64,000 nt of DNA, from positions 5,456,001 through 5,520,000 of the forward strand of contig JARFIW010000453.1 of assembly GCA_036346225.1 (NCBI GenBank), read 5' to 3'. The notes beneath the pieces are model-generated. The model was given only the letters and a program-made list of their open reading frames with translations. It made no database searches and was not told the DNA's origin. Positions 1 through 12,266 of the stretch are shown here, piece by piece. A program made the position numbers and the translations under genes. The number at the start of each line of letters is the position of its first letter. Position 1 is the first letter of the stretch. The stretch is from Platerodrilus igneus. Its lineage: Eukaryota > Arthropoda > Insecta > Coleoptera > Lycidae.

Positions 1-3000
1 TGTTTTTTTTTATTTTCTTTAGTAATGCCTGGCTAGTTGGATGTTAAAAATTAGGTTTTTAAGTATATTTGTATTCATGTTACAAATATTTAATGTTACT
101 AGAGGTTAAGCATAGGTTGAATTTTATTTGAACATATTTATGAACCAGGTAAGCCGACAAAATTGTGAAAGATATCCAGTCACCCCAGTGATGGAATCGT
201 ATTTGCAAAAGGTATGTCATTTTTTATTTTTATTTAATTTGACCAAAATTTGATGGATGCTTAAGTTTTTATACGGGATGTAATAAATTTAGGAAACCAG
301 AAGTCAAGGTCTGTGTGGAATAGCTGTCTTTTGTGTAAGGAGAATATCGAAGGGATTGCCGAGACAAGACGGTTTTTCCTCTTAACTATGACAAGAAAAA
401 AAGCCTTTAGGTATAATTGAATATTGTAATATTGTTTGTATTTCAACCATTTCAAAAGTTTTATTTTTATTATTTCTTCTATAGGAACTCACTCCTGCAC
501 CACTGTAGTGAACCGGTGTATACTTAAATTGTTATGGGGTCCCCGTCCCTTCAGGGCAAATCTAAATTTATAACATAATGTCATTTTAACAGTAACAGAC
601 GTCAGATTGGTATTTGAAGAACATATTGCATTCCAATGCTAGACAAATACAAGTTCTTATAGTCTCAACGTACTGCAATCTTATTTATGAATGATAATTT
701 GAAACTACCGAAAATCAGTTAAATTCTTATACCATACTCTATTTCTGCTAAAAACAGATGTGTTAAATAATAACAAATTTAATGGTAACATCACTTTTTT
801 ACTTCATTTGCTATATTTATATATTCAAAACTCAGTACTATTTTATAAATTCCAATAATCAACGCTTTTGTTATTCTTGTCCTGAACTACACAGACATTC
901 TCTATTTAGATATCACAGTAGAGTAACTTCATAAATTGCTAATGTAAGCTGAATGTTGTGGTTCGTTACTCACTTCACTGGTAAGTTTCTAATTCTTGCA
1001 GCGCAAGTGCCTTTGGCTATTTGTTTCTAAATTCCATGGGTCTCATTTACTAACTTCAAAAACTTAGGTTTTTGCCCATAACGTTATAAATATCCTCTTT
1101 CTATTTGTTTTGTGTGCTCGGTTAATGTTAACTAAGAAAACGAAGCCAATTGAAAATTAGTTAAATCGACAAGTTATTCTGTCTTTTTCCTAATTAATTT
1201 TGTTTATATATTTCTCGTATGTTACACCCTTCTTTCTTTCATCAAATACACACATGTAATTATAACTATCTCAACACATAGAGCACAATGTTTTTTGATA
1301 GATATGGACTTTTAAGATTATGCGTAAAGTTACATAATACACATCACAATTGTTAGCTTCCTGCTTTTTTCATCCGGTGAGTACATACTAAATAATCCAT
1401 GTTGGTGTCTAGTTGGTGTCACTTTTGTACATATTTTAAAATTATGTTTAAACTGTGAAAAATTAATCGATTAGATATGCTCTCTTTGTGAATTAACCTG
1501 TCGATATCATCTGATCTCAACTAAAATTATTAAAATTAACACTTTAAATTCCTGCAAACTTAATTAGAAAAGTACATATGTACAACAAATTTCCTGCAGA
1601 CGCCAGCTAATATTTTACTAAATGGAATTCACAAAACTGCTTTATTGTATTTATAAACGATGATGTGTACTATTTAAAAAAAAAGGTATATTGTTAATAC
1701 TTTCTTTGTCTATTATGTATTCTACTCTACTACTGGTTGCCAATTTCACTGTATATTTAGAATATGTGTCCACTGTTGTTTAAGGTATTCCAGTCAGGAA
1801 TTTATACCCATCTGTTTGCATCTCCTACTTCTTCTCTTTTTTGTATCATTTAAATTTTATGACCATTCGAACAAGCTTTGCTTTAAAAAATTAAGCCTAT
1901 GGTAGGGTTGAGAATCGAATAGACTATGGAGCTTTTATGTAAGTTTTTTAATGATTAACATTTTATAGCTGTGGATGACATGTTCATTTTCTATCAGATT
2001 GATTGAGGCTAAATAAATTATATACAGTGTTACTGATTTTTTAAATGAATGTTACAATATTCAAAAACTTTAATAAGCGATATCGGACAATGCTTCATTG
2101 GAGGAACATTGTGAACATAATATTTTGAGAGGGGGATCAATCAAAAAATGAATGTGTATGCTACTATTATTATTTGACCTATGAGGACTCTTAGCAAATT
2201 TGTGTAGTCAAATGCTTTAACAAAAAGACTGCTTTGCTTACTACATCTTATAGAGTATCAAGACAGTTTTAGTTTGTCTCACGATTATTTGTATTTTTGA
2301 TTGTAACATGTTGTTTTGCCGAATAAATATTTACTTGTAACGTGCACTAGTTATGCATACATTAATATATAGGGAAACATTTTTCAATTTTAGCTAATTT
2401 AGGCACGGTAGTAAAAAAGTTACACGAATAATTTTATAGATGTTTGGCTAGTGTGCAGTTTAAAACGGAACTAGGGCGACATCATATTATTAAAGTAAAG
2501 TATCGAAACAAGTAGTAACACTCAAATCATTCCTTCTCAACCAGCAATTAAAAAATAAACCAGGGCTTTACCATATACTATCAAGTTCGATAAACATCAA
2601 CATATTTTTCATGATGCATCAGTCTACAAGCGTGAAATTTAAAATATACTTATGTATTGAGATGTTACCAAAAACATTATAAATTATCTAAATAGACAGA
2701 AGCTCATAAAATATAAGTGCGTAGAGACTAAACGTCGAAGCAGATGTTAATATTAAATAGTGACCATGTGAGCATTTCATTGTACATATTTTCTCATGCA
2801 CCAAGACAACGCATGATCTTAACCAAGTTCAGTACAAGTTCCACGAACTCTGAATAATTAGTACAGCATTTATATATACCATCGAATCAAAATAGTAGGA
2901 AGCATTAATACACAATCGATCAGTCACACTTTTCTATTGATTATAAATCGACCATCGTCCAAATTAAGTGATGGCAAGTGTTAAGTAATCAAAAGTACGG

Positions 3001-5050
3001 TAGTTTAAATTCGGGTTTGTCAGTTAAAAGCTCCCCATAACACGTTTGTTAAGCGCGGAATTAAATGAATTACTAGTACTAGGTGAAAGTAACCTGGATT
3101 AATCGATAGCTTTCAGCAACACAAGTTGGATTAAAAATCATTACTTATTGACACCAGAAGTTTGTCTTGTTTTGAAAAAGGGTGATCAAACCTTGCATTG
3201 AACCAAAAAGCTGTAAGTGATCAAATCTTTCACTTTCTATCTACTTATATTTTTTGACATTTGCACCTTTGATTCAATGGTATTCAAACTTTATGTGGAT
3301 GCACGCTTTATACACACAAAATGTACTAAGAATAAGCATTACGATTGTGTTCATAAATATTTATATAAAGAGTCAAATTTGTTGAATTAATTAAATAAAT
3401 TTAAGATGTTCTTTTTTGGATATATGCAATTTGGCCAAAGTTATTAGTAGAATGTAGAGTATACATTGATTGTTAAAATTTATGATTTTTGTCTGCTAAT
3501 ATAGGTTAAGTTAAATTCTTGCCGTTCATTTTATTTATGCTTAGGTTAAAGTAGTAGAAGAAGTGAGCTTGTCAAAATTCAGAAATAATTCTTTAGTTGT
3601 TTTGGAGATCACTTACCATCTACAACATAACTGTAGGGCCAGGTGAGTTGATGCTCAATATTTTATGATTGGACTGACAGTTGAGACCTTTTCAAAGTAC
3701 ATTGCACATGTTAAAATTGTACACCCTTGACAGAATTTCTTTTGTTATTATTGAACTCGGCCCTTGTCACTAAACTAGCTGGCATAATTCCATTGTAAAG
3801 TAAATTCAAAAGTCACTAACGCCAAATTAGCATGTAACATACTGATCTGTTGAATATATTCTAAACCTTGAAACAGAATGGGCATCCCCTTGAAGATGTT
3901 ACAGTTCTGACTTTAAATAGATGCTGTCCACTAAAGCGTAAACCAGAAGCAGTTTTAAAATTTGCATTAGACTAAATCAGCCAGCTATATTCTAAATTTA
4001 AGTGTGTCAATAAAAATTATTTAATTTCCCACATTTCAAAAATGTTGAAACTCAGCATTTGAAATGGTATTGTTGGATAGTGGTTGCTTTTTCAAAAGTG
4101 GAGGTATGGTGGATTTAACCTATAACTTGTGTAATATCAGTTTCTACTAACTATTGTACTTACAAGCTTTGCATCAGAGCAGGCACTTGCGTTGCTTGTG
4201 TTTTATATACAAAAATTAAATCTTTACCCGCAGACCAAACTTACATAAAATTGCTTTTATGGAAACTTATTTTCTGATTGATGGATTGAAGAAATGCGAG
4301 GGTTCTTATTTTATATTTTTAAATGTTATATGTAAATTGACACAATTATTAAGCTTGTGGGATTCTAGTTTGTCTGGGGTCACCTTGTGAATGCTTCATA
4401 GCAACAGAGATAACATTTATTTACAAGTTAGAAATACGAACTAGTAATACATTAAGAGCACGACGTATGAAGACAATATTTACAAAAGTTTTTGTTTGCA
4501 TAATTATTGCAAATGTCTTTTAACACTGAAAGAATTTTAGTTTGTAAAGTTGCTGGATGTGTTTCCATGTTGAAGAATTAAATGTTGCAGCTTCATGACG
4601 AAGGTTTGGATCTGTGTTGTGTAGTCTGATGTCCATCATTAAGCTGAATGCAATGAAGCGCCTAGCGGCAATGACTGGGATAGGATTTCCATGTTTCAGT
4701 ATCCTGCGGCTGGTAGTCGAAGATGCTGGCATCCGGGCAACGTCCTTGGTTGATAGAAATTAGAGCGGATGTTGGCAGAATGTTCCCAATCCTGGTGTGC
4801 TCTAGAGGGGGGTCTTGATAACTTAGGTGGAGTGGATTTAAGCTATGTTTTGGCGGGCTCCTGCATTCGTATGAGTTTATTTCATTGTATACTGTTAGAT
4901 TTGGTGGTCACGACAAGATAATCTGAAGGAAAATTTTTAGTGCATGAGAAACTTGATGACTTCCAATTTACACTAATTTTAAATTCTCTCCCTGAAGTTT
5001 GGTGACTGCCTTAAAAAGAGAAAAATTAAGATGTAATTTGGTTTAGCATT
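1..5050. other. AT-rich stretch with no recognised gene
   Basis: No open frame with recognisable protein similarity was found on either strand. The only base-composition change is a GC-richer patch at about 4560-4870. On the minus strand it gives short open pieces I could not assign; it may continue the LINE remnant whose RNase H lies just to the right. Several sequences resemble splice donors (for example at 147 and 3638), but without a matching coding exon they carry no weight. Confidence 0.5.
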
Positions 5051-5059
5051 TGGAGCTAC

Positions 5060-5421
5060 TTTTATATCCTAGGTTTGTTTGTATTGTACGTTCGTATGAC
5101 TCCGTCCGAGAAAGCTAATAATGAATTTGAAAATAATAGCATGCTCATTCACTGCCTATGTGGCCAACAAGTCTACTTGCTCAATTAGGGCTATACCTGA
5201 GTGAGATTATACCCACATAAATGTTATTGTTACGTCATCTAACTGTAAAAGATATGTTCAAGTATCAATTGTATTATATGTGGCAATCTATAGGTCACAT
5301 GTTTCTTGCAAACAGGATTTTGAGTCTGAGTTTATCACAATTTTTCAAAACTGTTGATATGTATGCTATACTTGAATGCTGATAATATACCAAGTGCCTC
5401 GGCTGTGAGTATTGTAGCCAT
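5060..5421 (-). pseudogene. LINE RNase H, second half (LINE-1 remnant)
   Basis: On the minus strand, immediately left of the LTR element, the frame reads TILTAEALGILSAFKYSIHI. This matches the conserved 'FTAELLAI' helix of the RNase H domain of jockey/I-type LINEs. Weaker pieces further left resemble the 'W-x-PGH-x-GI-x-GNE' motif, with stops. The first half of the same domain, including the 'TDGS' motif, lies on the other side of the LTR element at 10982-11100. The domain was therefore cut by that insertion. Frameshifts and stops show a dead copy. The RNase H assignment is by motif; the exact LINE clade is inferred. Confidence 0.6.
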
Positions 5422-5425
5422 AATG

Positions 5426-6099
5426 TCTTACAAAACCGCAAACCCGGTATAAGAGACGCCAAAGACAGTTGGTAACGCTAATCTATAAAGTGGAAATTAG
5501 CACGCCCATCTGTCAATGACGTCACACAATATGCAAATTAATACACGTAAATGACGAAATATGCAAAATGCTTTAAATGTATTATAAAAAATCCCACACA
5601 CGGGGAACTTACGTGAATATATAAGCGTCTCACAGAATTGCTTCCTTCAGAGTTGCTCGTGGCCCCCTTCCAGATTATTTAAAGATGGTTCGCATGGCGT
5701 CCTTCGGGATTGCTCCAGATAGCGACTGCGGGGCGTGGGCTGCTATCAGGCCAGGTTGCTTCCAGATTAATCTTCTTTCCTATATGTAGCGGAACGATAA
5801 GGAACGGGTTTATAGGGAACGATAAACAAAGATAAGCAAAAGGGAATCTACATAACAAAGATAAAGATACGATACCAGACCCAACCACTCTTCTTGATGT
5901 TCAAAGGCAAAGTCCTGTTTCTAGCGTCGTTCGGAAACCCCCATTTTTCTGCCGCCACACGCGTCGGCGCGAAATTCGTCCAACGCACTTCTGACGTGAC
6001 GGAAATACACGCGCCAAGTCTTTCAAATTTATGGCGCGAAAATTTCGCACATCAAAACTAAACTAAAAATGTCTAGTGCCAAATTTTTGGCACGTAACA
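5426..6099 (-). repeat. 3' LTR of non-coding LTR element copy 1
   Basis: This is a direct repeat of 10303-10977 with roughly two dozen differences by eye, which implies some age. On the minus strand the tip can fold: GTGCCAAA, then AA, then TTTGGCAC, directly after TGTTAC. A short open frame at 5679-5888 (minus) recurs in the other LTR and is not considered a gene. Confidence 0.85.
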
Positions 6100-6770
6100 A
6101 TCGCGACAAAGCCATAAAAGAAAAAACTTAAAAAAAGAGAAAGACTGTTAGCACAGTAACATCTTAAAATCTAAGTCCTAACTACCCTACATAAATCCTA
6201 ACTTAAATCCTACAGAATGTTTATTTGAGGCGCCATCTGTTTTTTTCGACCGATAACACGTTTTCCGAATTACCAGGAAACGGAAAATGTAGCCCAATTG
6301 TCTTTGACTACACTAATAATCGACAGCACAAATTTGTCGGGGAGCATGAAACACTACTTAAAGTAAAACAAATGCGACAAGTCGCCTAACCTATATACTA
6401 AAACTAAAACTAACATTAAAGTTTCTTACGTACAGACGCACATGAGCGTTGCATCTAAACTGCATCTTTGTTGGCAAAAAGTGCCCAAATTTAAAAATGT
6501 TCATGAGAGTGAGTTAGTCTACACTCTAGCAAATTTTTGTTACTAGTACTTTGGTTTAACTAACGATACACATCAAAACTTGTTCATGACATGGTTGTGA
6601 ATCAACAAATTTACCAAACGTACCACCTTACTAAATTCTTACATTGCTAACCTAACAAATTACATTTCTACATCAGGTTAGCTTTTTCACTTAATTTCAA
6701 GAAAAATAATTCCCACGTCTGGTCATAAATACCAAACGTTAGGAAGATAAAAAGATAAAACATAATCCCA

Positions 6771-7027
6771 AGTTATTATCGAAGATAATAGATTAGATAA
6801 CGATATTGAGCTTAAGTTATTATCAACGGTAGTCGGTAAGATAACGATATTAAGCTTTAGTTATTATTTGAGATACAAGGTAAGATAACGCGTATTAAAC
6901 TAAAGTTATTACTAACGGTAGTCGGTTAGATAACGATATTAAACTAAGGGTATTATCAAAGATAATAAATAAGATAAAGATGTTAACTTAAGTTATTATC
7001 AAAGACAATAGATAAGATAACGATAGA
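6771..7027. repeat. Six tandem 44-bp GATA-rich units
   Basis: Units starting near 6771, 6815, 6859, 6904, 6948 and 6991 repeat the pattern AGTTATTATC, a variable middle, GATAAGATAACGATATTAA. Spacing is 43-45 bp. Each unit has one or more GATAA or TTATC motifs. The second family member has only about one equivalent unit near 47930-47980, so the array expanded in this copy or contracted in the other. Confidence 0.8.
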
Positions 7028-10000
7028 GTGGCTCCATGGAGCCGTTAAATGGGAATTTCTCGTACCCTCTAAAAGAGCAATCTGTGAAACAGACCCGTTT
7101 GCAATAAACGGCACGAGGGACCGGCAAAGGCATTTGGGTGCATCCCTGCACCCGGCATTAATTGATATCGGTGATACAATCACACGACATCCACACGGTA
7201 TATACTATACTTATATATACTCATGCACTCACACATTCACACACTCATACATACCTTCACTGTTAGCGCCCATATTCGCTGACAGCGGCACCGCATGACC
7301 TCACGAAAGATTCCCAGAGACGTGGTCCGGGTGTCTGTGAAAACCCTCCGCGGAACCACACAGTGACTAACGGAAATGAAAAGGCAGAGAAATAGGAACG
7401 GTAGAAAGAGGGAGGTGGGTATTTGGAATGCATAAGAGGCACTTCCAGGTAGAAAAAAATAGAGGAAGGGCTCGCATTGAGCAAAAGAGACAGAAAAAGG
7501 TGGATAGCAAAGCGCTACTCAACCAGCCAACGTAGTCAGTAGCTCGGAGTGAGGGAACATCACTCTTATGTGGCAGACGGGTATTCCGGGACGAGAACAG
7601 GTCCACCGAACGAAAGATAAGGCAGAAACGGAGACAGTAGGATACGAAAAAGTAGAGTTTTTGGACAAGCGTCCGAGAGAAGGTAGAGAATTGTCCCTAT
7701 TTAAAACACAGATTGGTCTGAAGGACTACCTGCGATATTAATCCGACAAGTTAAGGTATATCATAAGTTAACAAAATCACTAGACTCTTAAGAGAACTAG
7801 TACAATCATTTTCCTAACGAGTGCATCCACTATGATAAGAAAATCAGACAAAAGTTGACACAACAACTTAAAAGTATCACTAAAGATACAATCACACGAA
7901 AATAAACTGTTTCAAGGTAATTTTTTAAAACGGTAACGCCCTAAGCACACAAAAATGCCTAATTATAAGCAGTTAAATACAGACACACTGTCCCAATATG
8001 CTAAAACAACCGAGAACTTAATAAGATATCCATAAGAAGCAATAGCGCCTCACCACGAAGTTCAACACAAAACAATGAAAAAAAAAGTTTATAAGTTATG
8101 GTGATTTAGTAGGAAAAGAAACAAATAATGGTATAGTATAATGTGGGCGACTGTAGTAATTCAGAGGAAAAACACATGGAATAGAAAATCCTAGTTTTTT
8201 GCAACTGCGAATATGAACTATTTCTTACAATGGCATAGGCCGCGTCTCCTATGTGAGCCCAAAGAAGAAAGCATCCACTCTAAACACAAGCTAGAACCAA
8301 TCATAAAAATTCAATGAGTTATTGCAACCAAAGTTACGACAATTTCCACACAATTAAACAATGTAAGAAAAATACTAAAAACCAAATAATATGCTGTAGG
8401 AAAAGTTCGAGGATTAATTAAATGAAACGACAGAGTTATATTGGGGGGTGTAGAGAATAAAACGATATATATAAGTAACGGTATGTTCAAGGAAAAGTCA
8501 ACCAAAAGGAAAAAGATAGCTAATTTAAGGTAAGTAAGTTAAACGTGTAAAAGGTATACACTGTGTAGGAGAGGAAATAAGTAATTAAAGTTAACTAATT
8601 GATGGGGGGGGGGGGGACAAAAAACATTAGATACATTGTCAAAGAAGTAAAACGTGAAAAGCGTTTAGATGTACGTAGGGTTGAACGATTTTAAAGATAA
8701 TTTTATGCCATTTAATGAGGTTTAAATCGATATGTGAAGATATAAAAGTAATCAAGACTTGATTCACTGATAAAATTGTTGAATAACAGAAAGATATCTT
8801 GTAAAACATATATTTACTAGGATGGGAAGCTCTCGTTTGAGTTCCACCCAAACTAATAAAGAAAAATTTCAACATCATTCTTAAAAAAATGATTTACAAA
8901 TTGCTAAAGTGACAAACTTACCAAGTAAATTTTGTCTAGATTTATTATGCTGTGCGACCGGCCCTTGACGGGTCTCGTCTAGACTTACAAAGCTGAGCGA
9001 CCAATTCAAATGGCAAATCTCGCTTAATAGATATTAAAGTTCTACGTTGAAATATCGATATCTAAAAAAATATGCTATCAAGACAAACTCATACTCGCTA
9101 TACCAAAGAAATATTTTACGATACATGTATAAAGAGAACAGTATTCCAAATTGTTGAAATATTCTTTCGATATCGCTGGAGTTATCAACAACCATCGTAA
9201 ATGAGTTTAAATATAAAACGTTAACGATAATTTCGTTATTACAATGTTAAAAGGAGCAGATATAAAGAGATTCAGTTTATTACAGCGTTTTGATAGGTAA
9301 AAGGTATAGTTAGATAATTTTGTTAACTGTCTTTAAAGGAAAAATCTTCTTTAAAAAGGCATTTGTAGGTTATACTGTTTAAATTACTAAGGAAACACGT
9401 TTAAAACTGTATTAGAACAAGATAATGTTTAATGAAAGAAATACATCAAAATTACGTTAAAATAAGGCCTTAAAAGACACACTAAAAACTCAATTAATTA
9501 GAAAATCTATATTTGGAGATGGAATTTTTGTTTACGTAGGTAATTGTGAATTATACTTAATGATTTCGGTTATAAAAAGACACTCAAAATTATAGAAAGA
9601 TACATTACATGTGTTATTTAACAAATACAATAAGATTCCGTTACTCTAAAGTTTTAAGAGATATTCTAAAAGGTCAATTCATTACGTTAAATGTTTTTAA
9701 ACACAAGGTTTCCTTTAAAAGTAACGTGTAAATCATAATCAAATATCTGAATACTAGAAAACACTTTTTAAAGTCCAAAAAACAAGTCATAGTTATGTTT
9801 AATCTAATATAAAATAGATAATTTCCGTAATAAACAATGAATAAGGCATTAATCAATTAATTATTAATGTTTATTTATATTTAGATGTACTCACCTGTGG
9901 AATTTAAAAGTAAGGTTAAGTTGTTAATAATCACTCCTAAAAAACTTGTAGTTCTATTCAAAACAACTAATCACGCATTTAAAATAATTTCAGTTATGAA

Positions 10001-10287
10001 GGACACTACATTTAAAGTTACAAGAAAATTAATTAAATTAACAAAACATTTTAGGGACAAAAGCTATGAATTTCAATAGCCCAAAATGGCGGTTTCTATT
10101 CAGTTACCATAACAACTGGCTTGGCATCTTAGGAATTTAGTAAGTTCCAAAGTACCAACCTAAACTTTTAAGGTCAATAGATATTAGAAAATTAGATAAT
10201 TTATTTTTATTTTAAGTAAAAAAGCTATAGTATAACGTTAATTAATACATTGTAAAGTCATAAAAAGAATTAATACAACCTAAAAAC

Positions 10288-10301
10288 ACGTTGAGGCGCA
10301 A
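10288..10301 (-). promoter_or_regulatory. Primer-binding site, tRNA-Lys-like
   Basis: Directly inside the right-hand LTR the minus strand reads TGCGCCTCAACGTG. This resembles the TGGCGCCCAACGTG complement of insect tRNA-Lys 3' ends used by many LTR elements. The second family copy has a related site at 45001-45017. The match is imperfect, so the primer identity is an inference. Confidence 0.55.
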
Positions 10302-10302
10302 T

Positions 10303-10977
10303 TCTTACAAAACCGCAAACCCGGTATAAGAGACACCACAGACAGTTGGTAACGCTAATCTATAAAGTGGAAATTAGCGCACCCATCTGTCAATGACGTC
10401 ACATAATATGCAAATTAATACACGTAAATGACGAAATATGCAAAATGCATTAAATGTATTATAAAAAATCCCACACACAAGGAACTTACGTTAATATATA
10501 AGCGACTCACAGAATTGCTTTCTTCAGGGTTACTCGTGGCCCCCTTCCAGATTATTTAAAGATGGTTCGCATGGCGTCCTTTGGGATTGCTCCAGCTAGC
10601 GACTGCGGGGCGTGGGCTGCTATCAGGCCAGGTTGCTTCCAGATTAATCTTCTTTTTTATATGTAGCGGAACGATAAGGAACGGGTTTATAGGGAACGAT
10701 AAACAAAGATAAGCAAAAGGAAATCTACATAACAAAGATAAAGATACGATACCAGACCCAACCACTCTTCTTGATGTTCAAAGGCAAAGTCCTGTTTCCA
10801 GCGTCTTTCGGAAACCCCCCACTTTTCTGCCGCCACACGCGTCGGCGCGAAGTTCGTCCAACGCACTTCTGACGTGACGGAAATACACGCGCCAAGTCTT
10901 TCAAATTTATGGCGCAAAACTCCCGCACATCAAAACTAAACTAAAAATGTCTAGTGCCAAATTTTTGGCACGTAACA
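10303..10977 (-). repeat. 5' LTR of non-coding LTR element copy 1
   Basis: Right-hand copy of the 675-bp repeat. On the minus strand a TATATA motif and a splice-donor-like CGTAAGT occur mid-LTR (near 10485-10500). The corresponding part of the second family member also has a donor-like GTGAGTAC, which suggests the transcript may start with a spliced leader. Confidence 0.8.
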
Positions 10978-10981
10978 AATG

Positions 10982-11165
10982 TTGAGTTTTTGTCTATACT
11001 CTGTATATCATAAATTTTAAAAGCATATCGTACTCCTTGGGCAGAATTTGACCCATCTGTAAAGTCATAACATCGTTCTAACGAAGATAAAAAGATCTTG
11101 CGATTTAGTGTGGAGTTTTCTGAAAAACTATGAATGAACCATGAATGAACAGAAAAAACTTTTTT
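10982..11165 (-). pseudogene. LINE RNase H, first half (LINE-1 remnant)
   Basis: The minus strand contains YDFTDGSNSAQGVRYAF, the catalytic 'TDGS' start of a LINE RNase H domain, followed by a short helix. It stops at the LTR element, and the domain resumes at 5421 on the far side. Upstream there is only about 250 bp before the ORF1 zinc-knuckle region, so the endonuclease and reverse transcriptase (normally 3 kb or more) are absent. This is an internally deleted LINE. Confidence 0.65.
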
Positions 11166-11349
11166 GAAGGCCTTTCTCTGTGTTAGTAGATCGATTTAAC
11201 TAGTGTTGTAGAAAGCGTCACAGTTTGGCAGGGAATACGTTTGCCCAAGTATGTATTCACCAGATTTTAAGTGGAAAACGTGATCGTAATTTTAATACGA
11301 ATTTGGTTTCTAGAATCTATCTTTTAAATACAAAATAAATGTATGCCAA

Positions 11350-11780
11350 GTCTTCAAATCTAAATTATCCCTACCCAAATTTCAGGACCCTCACGTTTTG
11401 TACTCGGGTCTCGACGTCTAGTCTCACGACCCTTCCCACAAATTTCTTCATAAATTCATATTTAATACAATAAGCTTCATTGGTACAATCTTCACCATCA
11501 ATTTGGACGGATTTGCCTTGTAGTTTACATTTATTTATTTTCAGATGCTTTGCACTGAGAAGCTACATAACCATAATAGAGACTGCTATAAAATTATACA
11601 ACTTGGAAGACAAAATGTTCCACGTAGCACAGTGTTAAGAATAACAAAATTCGTGCAGCTGATTGCCCGTAAATGTAACGAGCACTTTTTGAGTAGCTTT
11701 ATAAGAAATAGTAGCAAACCTTTGTTTAGCTTTTTATCTGCCATAATGCGATTGTCGCTATCCATGTTTTCTAAGACATA
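11350..11780 (-). pseudogene. LINE ORF1 (gag-like) C-terminal half
   Basis: The minus-strand frame next to the pogo element reads LENMDSDNRIMADKKLNKG. This continues a jockey/I-type ORF1 in the region that normally precedes the CCHC zinc knuckles. Further left, degraded knuckle-like pieces (YYGYVASQCKA) are visible in shifted frames. The other half of ORF1 is at 14542-14990. An opposite-strand open frame at 11545-11796 is the antisense of this region. The copy is inactive. Confidence 0.6.
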
Positions 11781-11805
11781 CGGTCAAACGGGGTGAAGTC
11801 GATCA
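11781..11805 (+). repeat. Left terminal inverted repeat of pogo element 1
   Basis: About 23 of 25 positions match the right terminus. The subterminal copy at 11952-11963 sits inside a hairpin-forming stretch (AAAAGGTG ... TCACCTTTT, 11947-11970). Confidence 0.85.
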
Positions 11806-12266
11806 AAAAAATACGTTTTTTTGATAACTGAATAACAAATAATTATCTTTTAATGCAATTAAAAATATAACTTCCTTGATACTTAGGTCGTCGATCGGTG
11901 ACTGGAGTCATAGGTCATGGATGCAACTTTTTTTTTATTCTGAATTAAAAGGTGAAGTCGATCACCTTTTAATCACCCGTTTTAAAATGCACATTCCCAC
12001 TTTAGGATTGTTTGGGATGAAGTCGATCAGTAAAAAATTTAAAAAATTATATGTAGGTACCACCTATATTTGTAGAATTTTGCAATAAAACAAATTAAAG
12101 AAATATAGACGTTTATTCTTTGGACAAGCTTTACACAGCCATTGATTTCTTAATGACATAAACCTTAAATAAACAAACTATACTTAAAAATAAAAATACA
12201 GGCAAAAATAAAACTAAAAAACAGAATTAAAAAAATTTACGAAATGAATGAACACACAAAAATTTC

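Larger units (their letters stand above)
5422..10981 (-). mobile_element. Non-coding LTR retroelement, copy 1 (with AATG duplication)
   Basis: Two 675-bp direct repeats (5426-6099 and 10303-10977) enclose 4.2 kb with no gag or pol similarity. The bases AATG lie directly outside both ends (5422-5425 and 10978-10981), the 4-bp target duplication typical of Ty3/gypsy-type integration. Read on the minus strand the LTR begins TGTTACGTGCC and ends GTAAGA. A tRNA-Lys-like primer site follows the right-hand LTR, which fixes the orientation as minus. The interior is homologous to the second copy at 44643-49227, so this is a family and not a one-off deletion. The lack of coding capacity suggests a non-autonomous (LARD-like) element moved in trans; the partner is not in this window. 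It is inserted in LINE RNase H. Confidence 0.85.

Noticed and set aside
147..3645. Good splice-donor-like sites (CAG|GTAAGC near 147, CAG|GTGAGT near 3638)
   Set aside because: No coding exon or matching acceptor with continued frame was found; such motifs are expected by chance in several kb.
5679..5888. 69-codon minus frame repeated at 10556-10765
   Set aside because: Both lie in the LTRs of one element; the repetition reflects the LTR pair and not a gene family.
6771..7027. CRISPR array
   Set aside because: The units are contiguous imperfect tandem repeats without unique spacers, in a eukaryotic retroelement.
8604..8616. Run of 13 G
   Set aside because: Striking, but a homopolymer of this kind is common slippage or assembly noise; no further structure around it.
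11545..11796. Plus-strand 83-codon open frame
   Set aside because: It is the antisense of LINE ORF1, which has recognisable protein similarity on the minus strand.
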